Notes: generated from the letters alone by a model not told the origin. DNA of 64,000 bases from Parus major (GCF_001522545.3 NC_031770.1:29623864-29687863), one strand, 5' to 3'. Shown: positions 1 to 11,436, counted from the stretch's first letter. Numbers and translations are program-made.

Positions 1-491
1 AAAGTTAACTTTAACAAATGCAGTTTTTTCTCTCAATCTCTCTTGTTGTTCGCAGATAGAGAAAAAAAGGGCACGATTTTGCAAAAGCAGGCGATGTTAC
101 ACGAAAAGTCTCTCACAGCCAGGTGCTAACAATGGCGATCATTGCAGCTTATCAGCGTGGCCTTGGAACTTTTCTTGTGCTGCTTCTACCCCGAGGGTGC
201 CCGCGCTCTCTGCTCACACCTCAGTGCTCCCCCATGTCCCCCTGGTTCAGGTGGAAACCAGCCTAAATTTGGCTTCTTTTCTTCCAGGGTAGTAAAGATG
301 GAACTTAAATAAGATTGTAGTTTTAAAAGTGACTCCAAAAATGAAGCAAATAGTTCCAAATTTATCACATCCTGCCATAACTGAACAGATTCTGTTCATT
401 GTTTCAGCTTTCGCTGTGGAACTTTTTTCTCATTATTTTCTTCTCTTTGACTCTCCCTCCCTCTCTCCAAGGGCAGCATAGGTAGGAGTGC

Positions 492-842
492 TTACCCAGC
501 AGTGGGAGGTAAAGGCATCTGCCGCTGTGACACAGGTAGAATTAGGGGGCTCACAGCCTCAGCATATCTTGCTTTTCTGTTTTTTAAGGTATTAATTACA
601 ATCTGCCAAGTTTGACCGAGAGACACAGTGTCCTTGCTCTTTTTCGTGATTGCCGTTTCCCTTATCAGAACTGATATATCAGTCCGTTCTTTCACTGCAA
701 AGAGCAGTGGTGGCACTACTAAATGCCCGTGATAATTAGCCCATATAATGAGCATATCCAGGTCCTTTTCCCGGGCTGCTTCGCCTCGTTTAATGAGGAT
801 GCTAAGAAGCAGTTTTTCCGCTGCCGCACATTCCGCTTCCAT
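492..842 (-). pseudogene. gag remnant, N-terminal matrix-like region
   Basis: A 116-codon minus-strand frame starts about 200 bases after the primer site, where gag should begin. It is Lys/Glu-rich and opens MEAECAAAEKLLLSILIKRG, an amphipathic helical start of the kind seen in matrix domains of avian K-type endogenous retroviruses. A full betaretroviral Gag is several hundred residues, so this frame is truncated by its stop codon and the copy is presumed inactive. The family call is from recognition only. Confidence 0.6.
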
Positions 843-1039
843 GCTAGCAGCAAACTGCGGGAGGGAAGGTTACGACCCTTCTACTACACCCCCGCCTCTC
901 GGTCTCCCCCAGCAACCTGAATTTCCACGTCCAACTGCACCATGCCTCATTGTGCTCAGGCTGCCTATCCGGTGCCAATCCACGGCTTCCCGCACCCAGA
1001 TCTCCTCCGTGGCTCCAAAGCCCCTCCTGCCCGCAGGAG

Positions 1040-1057
1040 GTCCCTGTTTGGGCACCA
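1040..1057 (-). other. Retroviral primer-binding site, tRNA-Lys-like
   Basis: The minus strand reads TGGTGCCCAAACAGGGAC, which matches the site complementary to the 3' end of tRNA-Lys3 at 16 of 18 positions. The two differences are C to T and G to A, as expected from CpG decay. This would have primed minus-strand DNA synthesis and fits a K-type (betaretrovirus-like) element. Confidence 0.7.
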
Positions 1058-1062
1058 GATAT

Positions 1063-1319
1063 TGAGAGACCTCCAGCTATTCACCAGTCTTCACAGAAGT
1101 AATCGTGAACACCGTTTATTTCTATCTTTAGCACACCTTTTATAGGGTTCTACAGGGTCCACAGGCAGAGCAAGCTACTATTGGCTAACACACACAGTTT
1201 ACATTTTTTCTCCTACACACAAGGATATTGTTTTGCTTTACTCTCTCTTCTGTATGAAGGTTTCAAGGACTTTAGCCTTTAATATCATGACTTATTTTAA
1301 AGGCTGGTTTGTGCATACA
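1063..1319 (-). mobile_element. LTR of the ERVK-like element
   Basis: On the minus strand there is a TATA box (TATAAAAGG, 1144-1136) followed about 20 bases later by a polyadenylation signal AATAAA (1120-1115), the expected U3-R arrangement. The inner end reads CTCTCA immediately before the spacer and primer site. The outer end is placed at a TGTATG start (1319), which is a guess; no target duplication can be tested because the other end of the provirus is outside the window. Confidence 0.65.
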
Positions 1320-3239
1320 GGCCTTTATTAATATATAAAATATATCAACAGGAGGAACTGTCAGTAAAGATCCTTCCAAGGTCAATAAAAGCTAAAGTGT
1401 TGAAATCAACCAGCTTTCCATAATTATAGATGCATACTCAGAATTAATGAACATAATCTGTTGCTCACTTGTTTTTCCAGACGCATAAGGGTGTGGTCGT
1501 AAGTAATAGACAGCTCCATTTCTCAGCTGTCAGACAGTATTGCTTGTATACTTTAGGCTATACATTTCTTAATGATGACAAAGAAATGAGTGCAAATATT
1601 TTTTTTTTTTTAAACTAAAGTTTTGTAAACTACATAATGAACTGAAAATAGTTGAATTTACTTTTGGAGTCTAGCTGCTTTGTGGAATTTATTCTGTGTA
1701 ATGCTTGTATGGAGGGCACTATTTAGATAGGTATTTAATATCAAAACAATACAGTTCTCTGTCTTATAAAGAAGAAATTGATTTAAATATTTTCCTTAAA
1801 ATGTTGTTGAAGAATTCATATGACTGTGTCAATTTGTGAATATGATCCTGTCATTCATATATTTAAAAATCTTAGAATTACAGAATTAGAATTGTCAAAG
1901 CTAGTTGCAGTCTTGTAATATAATAGAAAATAACTTTTTTATTACAGATTGAATTTCTTACCAAAATCCCTGACTCCTATTTAAAATTTCCGTATTAAAA
2001 CACCCGTTCAAAAAGTTTGTTAAGAATTGTGTTTTGGACTACAGAAGGCTGCTAGGATGAACTAATGATGGTAAGAAATTCACAAAGAATTCAATTTCTC
2101 TCCTCATTTTCTCAAGAAAATAGGAAGCAATGACCCACAGAACAAAGGAAGAAATTATAAATCTTCTTATTCTTAAGTAAAATTGACTGAAATATTACTT
2201 TTCCACCTACCTCTTTTGTTGTGATACCATTTTTTCCATGAAGAAATTGTTTGGAAATGCCTCCATTAAATGTTTTCCCACCAAGGGAAACCTCAGTACA
2301 GAAGAGGAAGACTGCATTGTACATCTTGCACTATGATCTAATACTGGTTTTTTTTCCAAAGAGACAGAGAGAATTTGTCTACTCTGCTGCTAGATGCGTT
2401 GTAAGTAGGACCTGTATCCCCCTCAGTAAAATGCTTCCCAAATACTTAGACAAGTATTTTGTTGCTTGTCTGCAGTATCTAGTGGATTTTTGAGAAAAAT
2501 GTCCTTTGAAGAGGGACAGGATGTGTCTCTTGAAAAATAAAACTTTATGGTCTAGCATTTCCTATCAAAACATTCCCTGCATGAATGAGTGAATTTGGGA
2601 ACCTGTTTCTTGGATTTCCCATGTATTATCATGACTGTGACTAAAGAGAGAGAGAAGGGTACTCTTTAGATTAAATTCTCTAGATTGTAATTATACAGGT
2701 TTAATGGCTTTCATTTACATTTACATGGCCATTTCTGTTACAGTATTTTGACTTTTTGTGCTCAGTGAGAAGGAGATCACAAACTTCTAATCACAATGTC
2801 TTTGAGGCATCTGTTGCTTATCACATTATAAACATCCCCCTAAAAAGAGAGGGTGATCCTAACCATCCTTCATTTCTGTTGCTATTCAGCAGCCTGCTCA
2901 CAGGTCATCTGAAGGTGCAGGAACAAATGGCGGTTACCTACTGAACACAGCTCTCGGATTACTGTGTCTGTAAGGCAAATGAGCATTCTCAGTCTCTGAG
3001 TAGCTGTTCACAGAAATCCTGCTTTGCTGATTAGCCAGCAGATTTTGAGAAATTAATATTGGGGTTTTGTGAAAGATTGGCATTTAAGAAAACAAAGAGA
3101 AACACCTAAGGAAGCTAAAACTTCTGGCGGCTGATGGGAGTTTTTCTCCTAGCCAACAGCTAGCCATTTCTAAGAATTGACAGCAGTTTTGACCATTGAA
3201 AAGTGAGATCAAGCTGTGAACACCACCTTAAGACCTAAG
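1320..3239. other. AT-rich intergenic DNA, nothing recognised
   Basis: No coding region, RNA gene or clear repeat can be supported here. The open frames present are short and have no recognisable content. The sequence lies downstream of the dynein gene's 3' end and between two retroelement relics. Confidence 0.5.
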
Positions 3240-4500
3240 CCTGGGAATTTGTCTCTTTGTTTCCTGGCTGTGAAAGGTAACTGAGCTTTAGCTGGCTTCC
3301 TGTGCCCTGCACAGGCCATATGGCCCGGGCAGGGGCTGGGCTGGGTATGCCGCGGATCCCAGCCGGGAGATGGGGCCTGTGGGGATTGCCCTGGTCCCTG
3401 GCTCGGCTGCAGTTTTTGCTGTGACTGAACGAGTAAAGAAAGGAAAAAAAAGCTCTTGATCTGGGGTGGGTTGAGACAGGGACCACACTCTCCAGAGCAG
3501 CCATGAAGAATCTTCCATCGAAGACAACTCCAGCTGCTGCTCCGGCAGAGATCACAGAACCATCTACAAAGCCTGGGCGAGATTTTAACCTTTTCATTAC
3601 CCAGATGAGACTTGCAGATTAATCATTTTTTTCCAGAGAAAGAAAAAAGAGAGTAATCAACATGTAAAGAGACTTTATAAACTCTTAGAGACAGTAAAGA
3701 AAAGAATTAAGCTTCAGAAGAGGTAGAGAATAAGGAGATGCTTTAATTAAGCTGAAATATTTTTCTGTTAAAGCTATGGAGATGGACAATAGTGTTCTGA
3801 AAAAACTCCTTTAATTCATGACAAAGTATATTGGGAGGAATAGAGTGTTCAAAGTGTGGATTTTGAGCAAAAAGTGGAGTAATTGTGATACAGTGAGGTG
3901 CTGGAACAGAAAGGGAGAAGTAATAGTTGAAGATTTGGGGCTGCTTGAGGCAGAAAGAAAACTTCTGTTTCCAGAGAAGCTCACAGAGACAGATGAAGAG
4001 AACTTCTGCCTTTGAATAACTCATCCTTAAAAATGACATCCCTAGACTCATGGCCCATAACACACCCCAGAGTCATGTGAAATGGGAGGAGAAAATCTGA
4101 TGACAGATTTCCGGGCAGCTGGCATCAGAGAAATAGAAAGCTATGAAGAAAATTAGTTTTCTTGTGAAAAACTCCATAGATTAGCAGAAGAAGACTTCTG
4201 TTTCTCTACAAAGACTGATGAAAAGACTCTAGCAGGAATTGAGACTGTTTCAAACACCAAAGTTCCAAAGTTTTGTGTCTCTATGTTGTCATGTGAACAA
4301 GAGAATGGTTGAATAGTAAGAGAAAAGGGGGTTTTCTGGAGGTTCTTATTCTTGTAGTTTTGTTAATAAACTTTCTTTATTCCTTTTGAGTTTTAAGCCT
4401 GTTTTGCTCTTGTTCTAATCCATATCTCACAGCAAGAAAATAAATAAGTTTTCTAGTAATTTTTTAGTTACTGCTTTAAAACCACAACATTTTTTTTGTG
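3240..4500 (+). mobile_element. Probable LTR-retroelement relic
   Basis: A GC-richer start (about 3290-3560) is followed by a long purine-rich, gag-leader-like stretch and then by an AATAAA signal (4375-4380) in a T-rich context, followed by an apparent LTR end near 4480 (CCACAACA). The 3' part resembles LTR sequence common in passerine genomes. Neither terminus nor a target duplication is visible, so the limits are approximate. It could alternatively be two adjacent repeats. Confidence 0.4.
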
Positions 4501-5756
4501 TGTTGGCCGGGAAACAGAATTGACAAATCTAAACCACTACGGGTTTTAATCAGCTAACCTCTTGAACAACCATTCAACTAAACTGAATATCAAACACAAG
4601 CATGTAAACATGGTAGGAGGAGCTACTGAGTAGTGAATATACACAGGAAGCTGCAGACAGTTTACCTGTTAAGACATCTTGCCATGATTGCTTGGGAAAA
4701 TGAAGCATAAGGTGAATTGAAGGAGTCAGCCTGCTGATATTGTAAGACATTTGAAGTTGTAGATCCGCAAAGAAAGTCCAGGAGTTGGGACAGGGGTGAG
4801 GGTAAAGGCAAAAAGTCAGAGAGGAAGGTGTGACACACTTTAGGTGTGTCATTTTGTCCTGGAAATAATAAAAGGTAGTGTTTTCTTAATTTTCAGAAGG
4901 TGGAATCACATCTCCCGGGAGTTGAATGAGAGCTAGGTGGAAAATAATGATAACTGTATGTTAATTAAGGTAAATGTTGGTACTGATATTGAGAATGAAT
5001 TTTGGATGAGATCTCAATATTTTATGAAAAATGCTAAAATAATTTTGATAAAGACTAAATCTCACAGGAATAGTGTGAAGAGTATCTTTCATCATAATAA
5101 AGGATACAAAAATACAAGGCAGATTTTAAGATCCAAAAGCAAGATAAGAAATAAAGTCTTAAAAATTTAACTTTTTAACTGGTGGAATGCAATCACTGAT
5201 TCTTATTGACATCTGGGAACGTGAAGATAGTGGAAATTGAATAAGTTGGGTCTTGTATTCAATTTCCTTAATTGCTAGTCATCTAACTAACTAATACCTT
5301 GGCTGAGTGATTTCTTTATTAAATAGTTGATGCAATAAGTCCGAGACTGTTCTGATGTCCTCAATGATGTTATCATCATGTAGTTATAGCAAATTAATTA
5401 GAAATTGTAATGGAAATAGGCATAGAAATGAGTCATACATTTTAGCAGTGCTTTATTTACCCTTGGTAATACCTGCTATATAAAAATCACAAGGTATTTC
5501 TAGTTTCAAAGTATTTTTCTGGATTTTACCTTTATCATGGACCATTGCTAAGTTAAAAAATAGTTTTACTTGATTTCTAAGAGTTAATGTATGCATGACT
5601 CTTGGTACTCTGAAGGCAGTCCTGATCACTGGAAAAGACATGGGGTTTTGGCTTTTATAAAACTAGACTCACCTCAGGAATATCCTGTTTGTGTGGTATA
5701 GATACATGTACCAAATCTTACAAAGTCTTGTGAAGTATTTGTGATGTATAGAAGTA
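4501..5756. other. Intergenic DNA, nothing recognised
   Basis: AT-rich sequence with only short meaningless frames. I see no repeat, RNA gene or regulatory element that I can defend. Confidence 0.5.
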
Positions 5757-6112
5757 CAGAACTCATTACTGACCATATCTATTCTTAATAGTTAAACTAA
5801 CATGTTGCTTTTGATAGTCTGGAAGAACATCTGGCAGCAGTATATATGTGTTTCTGTTGACACAAATACTGAAAAGCAAATGTATGGAACATGCAAGCTG
5901 CTGTTTAAAGTATATTGATGTTTCTGCTGAGTTTTGAATATTTGAGTGTAACTGCATTGCTGTGACAAGACTGTAATTCAGATTTCTTCAGAAGCCACTG
6001 TTATTATTTTCGTTTAAACACATATATACGCTGCCAGATGTTCTTCCAGACAATCAAAGTAACATATTAGTTTAACTATTAAGAATAGATATGCTCAGTG
6101 AATGAGGTTACT
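5757..6112. repeat. Long inverted repeat (about 97-base arms)
   Basis: The arm at 5757-5853 reappears as its reverse complement at 6015-6112, separated by about 160 bases of unrelated sequence. Shared blocks include ATATCTATTCTTAATAGTTA and GTCTGGAAGAACATCTGGCA, with only a few substitutions and small indels between arms. The layout fits a MITE-like non-autonomous DNA transposon or a foldback duplication. No transposase and no obvious target duplication were found. If transcribed, it could fold into a long hairpin. Confidence 0.75.
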
Positions 6113-6738
6113 GAATAAGAAAACAGTGGGTTTTGCCATAAACTATGAATATTTTGAACAAATTGTGATTACAGCTGACCAGAATCTAGAGGCAGAAACA
6201 GAGGGTATAGATGAAGAAAACGATTCTATGGAATTAACAAATCTTTCAAGTTAAAACTTAGCTGAAATGTTACCTTCTTGGAAAAAGCTCATTCCGGTCA
6301 GTGGTCTTGTGAGATTTAGAAACCTAGCCAGAAAACAAATCCTCCCCTTCCTGCCATTTTCAAGCTCTTTTCCATAGTTTTTGCTAATTCTTAGCCACTG
6401 TAACATAAAACTTCATCACACAACCAAGCTTCAGGCTTCTCATGAATCATCAACTAAGAAGAAAAAGTTCTTTGAAAAGTGAGTATCTTGAGGTACCAGC
6501 AGATCAATGACTCCCAATTAAGGTGTCTGCTCTAAAGCAGCAGGAAAGAGTAGAAGTGCCTTCCCTTGTCTCACTGGCTTGGATTACCTCTGAAAATCAG
6601 AGCAAACGGGCAGGAAAATTCTTCTGGGTGACGCCAAGAGAGGAAAGAAAAATGCATGCTGTGAATACACTCTCTAAGCCAATTCTGGACATGTTTTTCT
6701 TTACATTCTCAAACACAGACCTTCATGAGTTAGGTCTT
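6113..6738. other. Intergenic DNA, nothing recognised
   Basis: Contains a short plus-strand open frame (6523-6768) that runs into the neighbouring LTR and has no recognisable domains. I treat it as chance. Confidence 0.45.
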
Positions 6739-7243
6739 TGTTGCACTGTATTAGGAACGGCAAAGTGACAACACAGACTCTCTAGCTTTGGTTGCAAAAG
6801 AGAGAAAGTTTTATTCTTCCAGATCTTCTTTTATAGACAGTTCCAAGAAGGTCTGAGAAGGTAAAACTCTCATTGATCATGAAACCAACACATCACCATT
6901 ATTGGACAGTTAAGAACAATGCACCTTGACTGTTTCTTACAAGTAAACAAGGTGACAAGCAACACCTGCAAAGGTTGTTTTTCGTCTCCAAGGACTATTT
7001 GGATTTCTCCTTATGATTTCACATGCCAGAGTGAGAAAGTTGTGTGATTTAGTTTCACACAGGCTCAAGCTAATGCCTGAAGCCTAAAAAACTCTTATTT
7101 GACCATTGTCTTCTCTCATGGAGAATAATTAAATGTCATATTTCAAGTACTTGGTTTTTTTTTGATCATCTGTTAAATATTTGTGTTTTGCTGACATGAT
7201 GTTCCTTTCTTTGTGAGTTTAGGCACCACAATACTGTCTCACA
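6739..7243 (-). mobile_element. Minus-strand retroviral LTR
   Basis: On the minus strand the segment starts TGTGAGACAG (7243), carries a TATA box CTATAAAAG (6836-6828) and a polyadenylation signal AATAAA (6815-6810), and ends GTGCAACA (6739). The order and spacing fit U3-R-U5. The flanking bases do not form a clear target duplication, so either the ends are off by a few bases or the copy is rearranged. It lies in the same orientation as the dynein gene but downstream of it. Confidence 0.6.
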
Positions 7244-7789
7244 ACTTAAACTGCAGTAACTTGAATGGTAAACGAGCATTAAAAAGTTCAGAGAGTAACT
7301 TTTAGTTACTTCTAAAAAACACAACAAACTGTGTTGGAGTTAATTTAGGAATCTGAATGCTTATTACAATATCCTGGAGCTATAGTGACTCTGAGCCAGT
7401 TTTCCCAGCTAGTTCAAATATAGGTTTTTTCTTCTCTCTCTGGCCTGAAGCCTGGAGGGGTCTCAGCTGCTGTCTGGGTTTAGATCAGGATTTGAGCATG
7501 CCAGTGTCCTCTGAGCAGAAGTCTATAGACCGAGTAAAAAAGCCAGAGGGAGGACTCTTCTGGGTTATATTTCACAGTTTGTTTTTGCAAAGGGGACATC
7601 AGGAAGAGACAAAGGTTTGAGGATCTGGGGCTGCTTCTTTTAACAGGATTTCTTCGGAGGGTGGGAGTTTCAGAAAGAACCAATTCATTTCCACAGCTAG
7701 CAAACTCACAAACTTTCTACAAATCAAGGTTACACACACTAAGATAAGAAATAACAGACACAGAGTTCTTCGAATGCCTACCAAGGTGT
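7244..7789. other. Unassigned sequence left of the GC-rich block
   Basis: Both strands have short open frames. One on the minus strand (7784-7599) opens with a strongly hydrophobic stretch, LCLLFLILVCVTLICRKFV, which could be a signal anchor by composition. It has no recognised homologue and no visible splice donor. I do not call a gene here. Confidence 0.3.
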
Positions 7790-8228
7790 AGGAGTAAGCT
7801 CACGGGGGAGGCATGGGTATGCGGGATTTGGGGGAGGGGCAGTCACCCAACCTCCTTTAGATGGGACAAAGGAGACGAAAATGCCCCGAGGACCAACAGC
7901 GATAACACTTCACTATAAACTAAAAGGGTGAGTCTTCCGCATATTCCCGGGCCGGGGCCAGAGAAACACGGAGCGACCCTGACTGCTGGAAATGACAGTG
8001 GTGCTTTCTCTCCGCCCCCTCGGGCCCCCCGCTGCATCCTCGCTGCGGGGAAGAGGGGTCTGGAGGAGGAAAACTCTGACAACAGCGGTAAACCCGGCCC
8101 CCAGCAGGGAGCAAAGGAGGCAGAGGAAAAAATCCTCAACCTCTGGCACTCCCCGCCAGAGGGGGGGAAGTGGGCACTCCCCGAGAAGTGGGCACTCCCC
8201 GAGCTGACAGCCAGATGGGAATAATACA
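7790..8228. other. GC- and CpG-rich block of unknown nature
   Basis: This stretch is far richer in G, C and CpG than anything else in the window, especially 7920-8210. It contains an exact 18-base tandem duplication. Both strands have moderately long open frames, a normal consequence of high GC. It may be a CpG-island-like promoter, a first exon of an unseen downstream gene, or the GC-rich leader of a retroelement. Nothing in the sequence decides between these. Confidence 0.45.
8168..8203. repeat. Exact 18-bp tandem duplication
   Basis: The unit AAGTGGGCACTCCCCGAG occurs twice back to back, with a further partial copy (GGCACTCCCCG) at about 8145-8155. The absence of any mismatch between the two full copies suggests a recent slippage or duplication. 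Confidence 0.9.
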
Positions 8229-8232
8229 ACAC

Positions 8233-8762
8233 TGTAATAAATTTTTATTGTTTGTTAATAAAATTTAATATGATTACTAAAATAAAATATGATTGCTAAA
8301 GTTGTTTTAAGAGCTAACATTTCAGAAACGCCTAACCACAATGACCACATATCCGGCTGTGAAGGCAAGAAGCTGAAACTGCAGAGCTGAAGCTGCAAGA
8401 TGCTCTCCGGCTGTACGAAGGGGAAGTAGAACATCTCCTTATTAAGGAGGATTGCCTACCCACGACCACCAAGAAGCAGAGGAAGACCCTACCCACGACC
8501 ACCAGGAGGCAGAAGAAGACGCCCTAGCAACATGAGGGTTAGGCGCTGATGCAATCCAGGAAGACACAGATCCAGGGACTGTATAAAAAAGGGAACCTCC
8601 TCAGCCAAGGCATGCACTGTGTGCGGGACACTAAGAGGAAGCGTCGCTCTGCTTGTCCCAACTGGCTCTTACTTGCTTTACTGCTTGCTGAGTTAATAAA
8701 ATTGGCTTTCATGAATGATTATCTAAATTGTACCTTCTAAATTGTCACGACAATTTATAACA
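8233..8762 (+). mobile_element. Solo LTR with 4-bp target duplication
   Basis: The element runs from TGTAATAA to TTATAACA, which form imperfect inverted ends. It is bounded on both sides by ACAC (8229-8232 and 8763-8766), a 4-bp target-site duplication. Inside are a TATA box (TATAAAA, 8582-8588) and an AATAAA signal (8695-8700) in the correct order. No internal retroviral genes flank it, so it is a solo LTR left by recombination. A 4-bp duplication is typical of gammaretrovirus-like (ERV1) elements in general; the family itself I do not recognise. Confidence 0.85.
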
Positions 8763-8766
8763 ACAC

Positions 8767-9536
8767 TATAGAGGATTCCTGGGTGCAAAATTCTTGAATT
8801 GAGATCTTGAATTCCTATAGATTATGACAGCTGGGAGGAATGACCTGTGGTTCAAGTAATTAACTGCACCTCTTCAGATGTTTGAAGAGCTGTCTGTAAA
8901 CAAATTAAGTGTAAGAATACTACCCCACATATGAAAATACTTCCTAAATATTCTTGAAGCATGCAGAGACAAAAAGAATAGACATCTGAATACATAGTAG
9001 ATTATTCTTGTCACAAAAAATAGACTATTTCCGTAAATTAACTGGAAAGCTTATGAAAATTAACATTCACTGTAACCTCAAAGTAGTAAGCTAATGCATG
9101 GTATTGAGAAAAGAGAATGGAACAAACCCCTAGACAGGCTCAGAGAAGATGGGAAATGGGGACTGGACTCTGACAAACAAGAAAGAGATGCTCTCAAGAT
9201 GCAATATCTGATGCAATATATGATATAGTTGAGATAATATACTATTCATCTCTATTCTTGGTATTATGCTGGACGAAGAATAAAATCATCTTCAGAGTAA
9301 GTTGTGTAACACAGCATATTAATTTGCACTTTTCCTGCTATTTTACCATATAGACTTTCATTTGCAAATGTGTCAGTGAACAACTTCCACCTGTGGAGGC
9401 ATGCAAGGTTACATACTTTTTCTCCATTGTAATTAGGGTGAAAGACTAGACCAGGGAAAAAAAAAACTTTTAGGAATGAATATATACAGCTCTTGTGCTG
9501 GATTTTGGAGATGAATTGTTTTCTCCTCTGCCCCTG
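8767..9536. other. Intergenic DNA, nothing recognised
   Basis: No supported feature. The sequence resumes the AT-rich composition of the surroundings. Confidence 0.45.
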
Positions 9537-9957
9537 CAGCAAGTATACTGGATGTGTGCAAGAACATGGGGGGGGGGGGAAAAGCCAGGGCAACTGACTC
9601 AAACTGTCCAAAGGGACACTCCATAAACATGATGTCATGTTCAGCACCAAAGACTTCAGGAAAGGAGTAGGATAGAGGACATTTGTTCTCACTGAATCTG
9701 TCTTACCATGTAACTATTATGTGTGTTAAGGCTCTTACCAGAAAGTGGCTAAACATCTGCCTACCAGTGGGAAGCAGTAAATAAATTCCTTAATTCAATT
9801 TTCTTGTGTGTGCGGTTTTGCTTCACTTATTAAACAGTCTTCATCTTGGTCCCCTCATTTTCAGCTTCTGATCTTGCAATTCTTTGCCACATTCTGTTTG
9901 GGCAAGGCAGGGTGCGGCAAGCAACTGGGTACTTAGCTGCTGATCAACCCACCACAA
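9537..9957 (+). mobile_element. 5'-truncated ERVL-type LTR relic
   Basis: Shares blocks with the LTR at 40111, for example CAAAGGGACACTCCATA here against CAAAGGGATATTCCATA there. It continues into a U5-like end with TATTAAACAGTC (about 9829-9840) and finishes near CAACCCACCACA. The 5' TGTCCTGG end seen in the other copy is not recognisable here. A run of G (about 9568-9578) interrupts the match. The LTR family is common in songbirds by recall. Confidence 0.55.
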
Positions 9958-11149
9958 GTTCTATCATCAATATTGTGATTACTTAGGGAAAAGTCTTTTG
10001 CAATTGCAAAGTCAGATATTTTTTTCCATTTTTGCAGATGTTCTGTGGTACAACTTCTAAAAATACATATAAACTGTAAAAGTTATCCAACGCCACTGGG
10101 TTTCTTGTATTTGAATCTAAGTAAATGTATAGAAGAGAGAGAAGAAATATTTTCCTTAATTGCGTTTAGAGATCTCACTTTTTGTTGCTCTGCTCATGAT
10201 ATTGGGTCTGTGTGTTCATTATTTCCTTTATGCCACAGACTTTCTGCGAGAAGATGTTTTGGGATGATGACCTCCAACAGAAAGCCATAGGACTCTAACT
10301 CATGGAAAGGCTTTTTATCATCCCAACAGATGCCCAGGACTTTGTCAAGTAGTGGTAGTTTGTCAAGTAGCTGCCCTTTGTCACAGCAGATGCATTTGAA
10401 CACTCTTGAATGGTAAAAGGAAAAACATCATCCAGTGGGTGTAAGTTAAAATCTCTGTTGCCAAATAAAAGTATCTGAAGGAATAAACATTTGGAGATTA
10501 TTTAAGAGATAGTGTAGACTGCACATCTTGTTTAGTGTTACATGAACAGAATTAGTTTAATACTAATTATGTCTGGAAAACTCATAGGATATTCCTGAGT
10601 ATCACAGAATAATGCTGTGAGAGTAATTTCAAGGATTGCAACCTACACTTTAGAGCTAAAAAATAGCAGAAAATATAAAAATGCAGAAATGCAGAAAAAT
10701 AATTATACTTGTTCTCTAATTATTAAATATTATAATTAAAAATAATTATACTGGTTCTTTAATTTAAAAAAGCATCCATATTTAGCAGTTGGAACTGTTC
10801 TACTTCTGTTCCCACACAACTAAACGGGACAGAAAACATACTAGTCTCCATCAGATATTCCAGACAAACATTCCTGGTGTAGTTTTGCTTAATTTAGATC
10901 GTTTAACAAGAATAAGTGAGTTCTGAGAAAGCCCAAAAAGAAAATATGGATAAAATATATTTTTCTGTTACATAATTTCCTGCAGACTCAAAGAAAATAA
11001 GGTGTGTATTGTGCAGAATCTAGGAATTTCTATTTTCATCTAGGTGATTTTAAATTTGTCATCATATGTCACTGAAACACAAGTTAAAAGTTGTAATGTG
11101 AAAGAATGTAAAAAAAGCAAAGTTTTAATTTTTTAAGATTTAATAACAT
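9958..11149. other. Region between LTR relic and gene 3' end
   Basis: AT-rich, with no recognised gene. No second gene appears in the 11 kb downstream of the dynein stop codon. Confidence 0.45.
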
Positions 11150-11155
11150 TTTATT
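11150..11155 (-). terminator. Candidate polyadenylation signal of the dynein gene
   Basis: AATAAA on the minus strand, about 280 bases past the stop codon at 11437. It is the first canonical hexamer I find downstream, giving a short 3' UTR. Proof needs 3'-end reads. Confidence 0.45.
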
Positions 11156-11436
11156 TTACATTATTAAAGCAAATATCCATTTAAAGTAATATAATGTATA
11201 CTTCAAAGACTACAAGCAGTGAACTTATTTGGAAAGATTTACTCTAAAACTGTCAACAAACAGCCAGGGCAAACTGAATTTACTGAAAAAAGAAAAAAAA
11301 ATCAGTAAGCCAAGACTGAAATGCAATTACTAGTATAATGACAAGTAGCCACCAAATAAAGAGCACTAGAAGAATTACACATTTAATTTGTTACGTGCGC
11401 CACTTATTTCTCTGTTGCTATCATAGGAAAAATAGC

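Larger units (their letters stand above)
1..1319 (-). mobile_element. 5' part of an ERVK-like endogenous retrovirus
   Basis: Read on the minus strand this is, in order, an LTR (1319-1063), a 5-base spacer, a lysine-tRNA-like primer-binding site (1057-1040), a leader of about 200 bases and the start of gag (842). The remainder of the provirus, if present, lies beyond the left edge. Between gag and the edge (1-491) the sequence keeps a short open frame at 368-186 that may be decayed downstream gag, but I cannot recognise it. The betaretrovirus-like assignment rests on the primer site and the matrix-like gag start, by family knowledge. The gag frame stops after 116 codons, so the copy looks defective. 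Confidence 0.7.

Noticed and set aside
7599..7784. Minus-strand frame with a hydrophobic N-terminus, possible signal-anchor exon
   Set aside because: No recognised homologue, no convincing splice donor and no conserved continuation; too weak to call a gene.
7928..8232. GC-rich open frames on both strands as a coding gene
   Set aside because: Overlapping frames on both strands without domain content are expected in CpG-rich DNA.
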